A stretch of DNA of 6,362 nt from Lachnospiraceae bacterium. GTDB lineage: Bacteria > Bacillota > Clostridia > Lachnospirales > Lachnospiraceae. Each line of letters opens with the position of its first letter. Position 1 is the stretch's first letter. The translations under genes and the position numbers were made by a program. Below are positions 5,771 to 6,362 of the stretch, piece by piece. The stretch is from NCBI GenBank assembly GCA_900770785.1, contig CAAGLJ010000184.1:1-6362 (forward strand), read 5' to 3'. Below the pieces are notes generated by a model, which was not told where the DNA came from, ran no database searches, and saw only the letters and a list, made by a program, of their open reading frames with translations.

Positions 5771-5797
5771 TGGTAGCAATATTATAACCATATTATA
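5771..5797. promoter_or_regulatory. Candidate antitoxin operator
   Basis: The octamer ATATTATA is repeated directly at 5779-5786 and 5790-5797. The 11-base step (about one helix turn) puts one copy on the -10. Overlapping it is a partial palindrome TGGT-3-AATATT-3-ACCA at 5771-5790, around the transcription start. Either could bind the Phd/YefM dimer. AT-rich chance similarity is possible. Confidence 0.4.
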
Positions 5798-5820
5798 CTC
5801 ATTTAATGCAACGAAGTCAA
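5792..5820 (-). promoter_or_regulatory. Promoter of the antitoxin-toxin operon
   Basis: On the minus strand, TTGACT (5815-5820, five of six) and TATAAT (5792-5797, perfect) stand 17 bases apart. Transcription should start near 5785, giving a leader of about 40 bases before the antitoxin. This is the strongest sigma-A promoter in the window. Confidence 0.85.
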
Positions 5821-5878
5821 CAGATATAGAAAAAGACGGAGAAGAAGCAAACAGGGAAAAGATAATGCAGTCCTTTTT

Positions 5879-6019
5879 TCAAAGGTGAGTCGTAAGTATA
5901 AAATAGTCTTTGTCTTTCACGAGTCCAAACAACTTTTCGTATGTTCCATTATCCTGTCCCGATAGCGTAAACTCTGTAGCTGACCTCTCCCATTTTGGGA
6001 TTGCAGATATTCTGTAAAC
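5879..6019 (-). pseudogene. C-terminal fragment of an unrecognised protein, no start codon
   Basis: A minus-strand frame reads VYRISAIPKWERSATEFT followed by LSGQDNGTYEKLFGLVKD and KDYFILTTHL, ending at TGA 5879-5881. Its composition (balanced charged, aromatic and glycine residues, Lys and Asp pairs) is like a real soluble protein. The frame stays open to 6100 but holds no ATG, GTG or TTG before the in-frame stop at 6101-6103, apart from a TTG deep inside. The part beyond 6019 is hydrophobic and less convincing. It is best read as the 3' end of a gene whose front has been deleted or replaced. I do not recognise the family. Confidence 0.5.
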
Positions 6020-6286
6020 CTGTATAATGAAAGGGACGAAGTAGGTAAGAAGCCAAAGGGACTGTAAGGCAGAAGCAAAATATTGAGCGAACCAGGGATA
6101 TTATCCTCCAGGGGGACTGGTATTTTATCCTGTTAATTTAATGAAGATGCGGATGCTGCTATTCCGGTACTTACGGAAATATCCAAAATAATTACTCCCT
6201 GATAAGGGAAGGCAGGGCAGTAAAAATACGAATGAAAGTATAATATATTACTTTGGCAATTAAATTTCGCTATTTATTTAAAAATC
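6020..6286. other. Non-coding or decayed stretch
   Basis: No intact gene is seen on either strand. Minor features: AAAGGGAC repeated at 6030-6037 and 6055-6062; a short plus-strand frame EDADAAIPVLTEISKIITP before two stops near 6200, which could be another gene remnant; a TCCCT-GATA-AGGGA hairpin near 6196; and AAAGTA/TACTTT arms (6235-6240, 6249-6254) around a TA-rich core just ahead of the gene at 6302. GC content drops visibly from about 6220 onward. Confidence 0.4.
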
Positions 6287-6295
6287 TGGTATAAT
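6287..6295 (+). promoter_or_regulatory. Extended -10 promoter for the gene at 6302
   Basis: TG-G-TATAAT (6287-6295) is a perfect -10 with the extended TGN element. At an 18-base spacing the -35 would be a weak TTCGCT. The start site should fall about 6302, the A of the ATG, so the transcript would be leaderless. Confidence 0.6.
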
Positions 6296-6301
6296 GAATA
6301 T

Positions 6302-6362
6302 ATGGAAAAGATTAGTCTTGTAAATGTATCACCTGAAACCAGAAAAACAATAAAGGAACAAG
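6302..6362 (+). CDS. N-terminal fragment of an unrecognised protein, possibly an IS630-type transposase
   Basis: The visible codons read MEKISLVNVSPETRKTIKEQ before the window ends. No ribosome binding site precedes the ATG; the promoter -10 ends only six bases before it. The short polar start with V-S-P-E-x-R-K-x-I-K-E-Q resembles the beginning of some IS630-family transposases, where a helix-turn-helix follows, but 20 residues are too few to be sure. The AT-rich upstream DNA and flanking gene debris suit an insertion element. A small DNA-binding or regulatory protein is an alternative. Confidence 0.4.
   Translation, partial: MEKISLVNVSPETRKTIKEQ

Noticed and set aside
6001..6046. TTGCAG and TATAAT (6023-6028) as a plus-strand promoter with ATGAAAGGG as start
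   Set aside because: The -35 matches only three of six bases at 16-base spacing, and the frame stops after five codons. The bases also overlap the minus-strand coding fragment region.
1..6362. CRISPR arrays, tRNA or rRNA genes, riboswitches
   Set aside because: No regularly spaced repeats, cloverleaf-like sequences, rRNA blocks or known riboswitch cores were found on reading both strands. The only structured leader candidate is the hairpin at 1025-1067.

Overview
The window looks like an accessory region from a low-GC, Gram-positive gut-type Clostridium relative (a Lachnospiraceae-like Firmicute). Evidence for this: strong AAGGAGG-type ribosome binding sites, sigma-A promoters with 17-bp spacers, a lipoprotein signal, and protein families (AbiE, MobA/MobL, Phd/YefM-RelE) typical of mobile elements in that group. 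The taxonomic assignment is an inference from sequence style.

Left part (1-1016), minus strand: the first 11 codons of an AbiEii toxin, preceded by a complete AbiEi antitoxin gene whose stop codon abuts the AbiEii start (TAGATG). The abiE promoter carries a perfect 15-bp inverted repeat laid over its -35/-10 region, a probable autoregulatory operator. Upstream lies a truncated MobA/MobL-type relaxase. It keeps its ribosome binding site and about 40 N-terminal residues including motif I, then runs out of frame into unrelated DNA. In another frame that DNA encodes a hydrophobic peptide.

Centre (1025-5020), plus strand: an apparently orphan intrinsic terminator, then a small cluster of ATAC/GTAT elements, then a two-gene operon. 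The first gene encodes a 285-aa lipoprotein with a weak resemblance to SurA/PrsA-type foldases. After 29 bases comes a 941-aa secreted protein: signal peptide, carbohydrate-binding-like beta-sandwich, two Ig-like modules and a right-handed parallel beta-helix ending in a DIGAHEY motif. A good intrinsic terminator follows. The likely theme is extracellular polysaccharide binding or cleavage, with the lipoprotein possibly helping the beta-helix protein fold or stay at the surface. The substrate is not readable from the sequence.

Right part (5030-6362): a minus-strand terminator, then a complete Phd/YefM antitoxin and RelE/ParE toxin operon (minus strand) with a near-consensus promoter. From 5821 to 6301 there is no intact gene. 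This stretch holds a start-less C-terminal coding fragment on the minus strand (5879 to about 6019) and AT-rich DNA. At 6302 a plus-strand gene begins directly behind an extended -10 promoter, apparently leaderless, and runs off the window. It may be an insertion-sequence transposase.

Overall, a glycan-related secretion operon sits between two toxin-antitoxin modules and debris of conjugative or insertion elements, which implies repeated insertion and decay at both borders.
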